This document shows positions 6,419 through 7,932 of a stretch of 7,932 bases of DNA, in pieces. The position numbers were made by a program, and so were the translations under genes. This DNA comes from an uncultured Bacteroidales bacterium (GTDB lineage Bacteria; Bacteroidota; Bacteroidia; Bacteroidales; Paludibacteraceae). The first letter of the stretch is position 1; every line of letters begins with the position of its first letter. Below the pieces are notes generated by a model. It searched no databases. It had not been told where the DNA came from and was given only the letters and a program-made list of their open reading frames with translations. Where the stretch lies: positions 1 through 7,932 of the forward strand of contig CALDQH010000101.1 in NCBI GenBank assembly GCA_937911935.1, written 5' to 3'.

Positions 6419-6428
6419 TACAAATGTA
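6419..6428. promoter_or_regulatory. Candidate operator TACAAATGTA on the regulator's -7 box
   Basis: TACA-AA-TGTA has matching 4-base half-sites and overlaps the predicted -7 box of the HTH gene (6421-6428). The identical 10-mer occurs at 6863-6872. Binding by the adjacent regulator is inferred from position and symmetry. Confidence 0.4.
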
Positions 6429-6451
6429 ATATTTATGTTTTACAAAATCAA
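6421..6451 (-). promoter_or_regulatory. Probable promoter of the HTH regulator gene
   Basis: On the minus strand TTG (6451-6449), a 20-nt spacer and TACATTTG (6428-6421) fit the Bacteroidota promoter pattern. The -7 box ends 37 nt before the ATG at 6383. Confidence 0.5.
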
Positions 6452-6492
6452 GTGTTACGTAAGTCAAATTTTACACAACTAATCATTACTTT

Positions 6493-6530
6493 TGTAATTA
6501 CAGTTGTAAGAACAACGGTTTACAGCTGTA
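6493..6530. promoter_or_regulatory. Candidate double operator: TTACAGTTGTAA and TACAGCTGTA
   Basis: TTACA-GT-TGTAA (6498-6509) and the perfect palindrome TACA-GC-TGTA (6521-6530) have centres 22 bp apart, about two helical turns, so dimers would sit on the same face of the DNA. A third overlapping palindrome, TGTAATTACA, spans 6493-6502. The pair lies upstream of the regulator's promoter. Confidence 0.45.
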
Positions 6531-6862
6531 CTAATAGTTGATTTATTTATTAAATCAAAACTTTACATTATATATGTTATTATATTGATAATGTGGATAT
6601 AAAATACCTTAAATATTTATTATATCAGGTAGTTAGCCCATAAATTACAACTTTTGTTTGTTATTTAAAGTAACACATTATATTTATGCGCTTATATTGT
6701 TGATTTTGTGCGATTTATAATATTCAGTATTTTTATTTATTACAATTTATTTTTATATTATGTAGATTTGTAAACTTAATAATAACGTGTTGCATATTAT
6801 AAATTTATCTCTTGTTTTGTTACAAAAACACTTGTAATAAATATCTCTTCGATTGCATTAAT

Positions 6863-6872
6863 TACAAATGTA
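6863..6872. promoter_or_regulatory. Candidate operator TACAAATGTA on the mazG side
   Basis: The same 10-mer as on the regulator's -7 box, lying about 80 bp upstream of the predicted mazG -7 box. If it is real, the regulator could act on both divergent genes. In such AT-rich DNA a chance copy is possible. Confidence 0.3.
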
Positions 6873-6926
6873 TCCAAAATCATCATTTTTCTGTAAACTA
6901 AAAATTACCCCTTTTCTACCCTATTT

Positions 6927-6958
6927 TTTCGATTTCAAGAATGAATTGTGTAATTTTG
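6927..6958 (+). promoter_or_regulatory. Probable promoter of mazG
   Basis: TAATTTTG (6951-6958), followed by CA, is a perfect TAnnTTTG box. With a 20-nt spacer the upstream box is TTTC (6927-6930), one base off TTTG. The box ends 21 nt before ATG 6980 and lies downstream of the in-frame ATG at 6941, which argues for the later start. Confidence 0.5.
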
Positions 6959-6979
6959 CAGTATTATAATATCACGATT

Positions 6980-7747
6980 ATGGAAAATAAATTAGCTGCT
7001 TTTAAAAGAACCTTAGAAATTTTAGATAGACTACGCAACGAATGTCCTTGGGACAGAAAGCAAACAAACGAAAGCCTCCGCCCTCTCACCATCGAAGAGA
7101 CTTACGAATTATCGGATGCTATTTTGAAAGAAGATGACAAAGAAATGCAGATAGAATTGGGGGACATCCTACTTCATATCCTATTTTATGCTAAAATTGC
7201 AGAAGAGAAAAATAAATATACCATCGAAAATGTATGTAACAGCCTGTGCGACAAGCTGATATATCGCCATCCGCACATTTTTGGCTCCGCAGAAGCCAAA
7301 AATTCAGAAGCGGTGGAGAGAAATTGGGCAATTTTAAAACTACGCGAAGGAAAAGACAAAACAGTTTTAGGTGGCGTACCCGATAGTTTACCCAGTTTGA
7401 TAAAAGCCTATCGCATTCAAGACAAAGCACGCGGTGTTGGCTTTGACTGGAAAAATAAAGAAGACGTTTGGGAAAAAGTAAAAGAAGAAATTGATGAAGT
7501 ACAAACCGAGATGGCATCTAAAAACCACGATGCTTTAGAAGAAGAATTTGGCGACCTACTCTTTAGTATCGTTAATGCAGCCAGGTTGTACGGCATTGAA
7601 CCTGACACTGCCCTAGAACGTACCAATAAAAAGTTTACCACACGTTTTAATTACCTAGAACAAAAGGCGAAAGAACAAAGAAAGAACGTAAAAGAACTGA
7701 CGCTTGAGGAAATGGATGCACTGTGGGAAGAAGCTAAGAGATCATGA
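6980..7747 (+). CDS. mazG: Nucleoside triphosphate pyrophosphohydrolase MazG
   Basis: This 255-residue cytoplasmic enzyme hydrolyses NTPs and dNTPs to the monophosphate and pyrophosphate, cleaning the nucleotide pool. It has two tandem all-alpha MazG domains. The first has 'CPWD' (22-25), 'IEETYE' (38-43) and 'ELGDILLHI' (59-67). The linker has 'YRHPHIFG' (95-102), a family hallmark. The second has 'GFDW' (154-157), 'EEIDEVQTE' (169-177) and 'EEEFGDLLFSIVN' (187-199). The paired EExxE and ExxD residues bind Mg. Length fits the 263-residue E. coli enzyme, so this is the full form and not a phage single-domain version. An in-frame ATG exists at 6941, adding 13 residues, but the predicted -7 box at 6951-6958 lies inside that extension, and family members begin close to 'MENKL'. 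It stands alone on the plus strand, with no mazEF or relA neighbour. Confidence 0.95.
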   Translation: MENKLAAFKRTLEILDRLRNECPWDRKQTNESLRPLTIEETYELSDAILKEDDKEMQIELGDILLHILFYAKIAEEKNKYTIENVCNSLCDKLIYRHPHIFGSAEAKNSEAVERNWAILKLREGKDKTVLGGVPDSLPSLIKAYRIQDKARGVGFDWKNKEDVWEKVKEEIDEVQTEMASKNHDALEEEFGDLLFSIVNAARLYGIEPDTALERTNKKFTTRFNYLEQKAKEQRKNVKELTLEEMDALWEEAKRS

Positions 7748-7749
7748 GC

Positions 7750-7766
7750 ACAGCGACAACGCTTGT
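7750..7766. other. Small stem-loop at the mazG stop
   Basis: ACAGCG (7750-7755) pairs with CGCTTGT (7760-7766) across an ACAA loop with one bulged T. It begins within five bases of the mazG stop. No T-run follows on the plus strand, so it is a weak terminator candidate at best. Confidence 0.3.
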
Positions 7767-7771
7767 GTGGG

Positions 7772-7826
7772 GTCACAAAAAAAGCGTTCCGTTTGGAACG
7801 ATAAATCTGTTACCAAAGGTAACAAA
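7772..7826. repeat. 55-bp direct repeat, copy 1 (two hairpins)
   Basis: This copy is identical to 7878-7932. It begins GTCAC plus seven A's, then carries the hairpins CGTTCC-GTTT-GGAACG (7785-7800) and TGTTACC-AAA-GGTAACA (7808-7824), separated by ATAAATC. The base before each copy differs (G versus A), so the exact match starts here. Confidence 0.9.
7777..7800 (-). terminator. Terminator-like hairpin plus T-run on the minus strand
   Basis: Read on the minus strand, CGTTCC-AAAC-GGAACG is followed by C and seven T's. The stem has only six pairs, so efficiency is uncertain. It would stop transcripts coming from beyond the window towards the end of mazG. An identical copy lies at 7883-7906. Confidence 0.4.
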
Positions 7827-7857
7827 CGCCCTTCTGGGCGTCGTGCCGAATGGCACG
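7826..7857. repeat. Two adjacent hairpins between the direct repeats
   Basis: ACGCCC-TTCT-GGGCGT (7826-7841) is followed immediately by CGTGCC-GAAT-GGCACG (7842-7857). Like the hairpins in the 55-bp repeats, each arm ends in CC, the loop has three or four bases, and the return arm opens with GG. The stem bodies all differ, yet pairing is perfect in each. Confidence 0.8.
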
Positions 7858-7877
7858 TAATATAATTAAAGGTAAAA

Positions 7878-7932
7878 GTCACAAAAAAAGCGTTCCGTTT
7901 GGAACGATAAATCTGTTACCAAAGGTAACAAA
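7878..7932. repeat. 55-bp direct repeat, copy 2, running to the window edge
   Basis: This is an exact copy of 7772-7826 at an offset of 106 bp, with hairpins at 7891-7906 and 7914-7930. The match is still perfect at the last base, so the repeat may continue and the array may hold more units outside the window. Confidence 0.9.

Larger units (their letters stand above)
6384..6940. other. AT-rich divergent intergenic region
   Basis: This 557-bp spacer between the divergent regulator and mazG contains no plausible gene. It is the most AT-rich part of the window. It holds the two promoters and the four TACA-N2-TGTA palindromes listed separately, and also an inverted repeat TTACAA-N6-TTGTAA (6820-6837). 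TTACA/TGTAA words recur throughout, partly expected from base composition. The middle part (about 6540-6815) shows nothing I can name apart from a lone DnaA-box-like 9-mer at 6592-6600. Confidence 0.7.

Noticed and set aside
6592..6600. TGTGGATAT, one base from a DnaA box, in very AT-rich DNA (possible origin)
   Set aside because: It is a single near-match with no cluster of boxes and no dnaA, dnaN, rpmH or gidA neighbour; chance is the simpler explanation.
7772..7932. CRISPR array at the window end
   Set aside because: Only two copies of a 55-bp unit are seen, at 106-bp spacing. The unit contains two full hairpins, the gap itself consists of hairpins and not spacer-like sequence, and there are no cas genes.

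Overview
The window looks like chromosomal DNA of a Bacteroidota bacterium, most likely order Bacteroidales. The evidence is a class 1B pyrK-pyrD pair, a DUF3078-type outer-membrane protein and a small HTH regulator with the C-terminal 'YYTDNTFEEF' signature I associate with this phylum. Gene starts are AT-rich with no Shine-Dalgarno sequence, and at least five TAnnTTTG (-7) promoter boxes can be seen. Nothing points to a phage, plasmid or defence island. The gene content is ordinary housekeeping; the less usual material lies between the genes.

Layout. Positions 8-1294 (-) carry a threonine ammonia-lyase with an ACT domain, behind its own well-formed promoter; it is clearly richer in G+C than the rest. 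Positions 1397-2928 (-) hold a two-gene unit: a MenA-like prenyltransferase followed 5 bp later by a CPBP-type intramembrane protease. Positions 2958-3167 hold an intrinsic terminator for the next operon and, just after that operon's last stop codon, a 125-bp imperfect palindrome with a second hairpin nested inside. Positions 3168-5742 (-) form a tightly overlapping operon pyrK-pyrD-DUF3078, in which two pyrimidine-biosynthesis subunits are followed by a predicted outer-membrane beta-barrel with a 4-nt stop/start overlap. Positions 5814-5932 are a degenerate tandem repeat with an 8-bp period. Positions 5934-6383 (-) encode an XRE-like DNA-binding protein.

From 6384 to about 6979 there is a very AT-rich divergent spacer. 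It holds the promoters of the regulator and of mazG, and four TACA-N2-TGTA palindromes that are plausible operators. One of them sits exactly on the regulator's -7 box, so autoregulation is likely. Positions 6980-7747 (+) encode the two-domain nucleotide pyrophosphohydrolase MazG. From 7772 to the window end there is an array of short, different hairpins, with a 55-bp exact direct repeat at a 106-bp offset that runs off the edge.

Functionally the window combines de novo pyrimidine synthesis (PyrK passes dihydroorotate electrons to NAD+), menaquinone synthesis (MenA), isoleucine precursor supply (IlvA) and nucleotide-pool cleaning (MazG). No undescribed multi-gene system can be supported. The best candidates for something new are the post-stop palindromic element, the hairpin array, the 8-bp repeat and the operator cluster.
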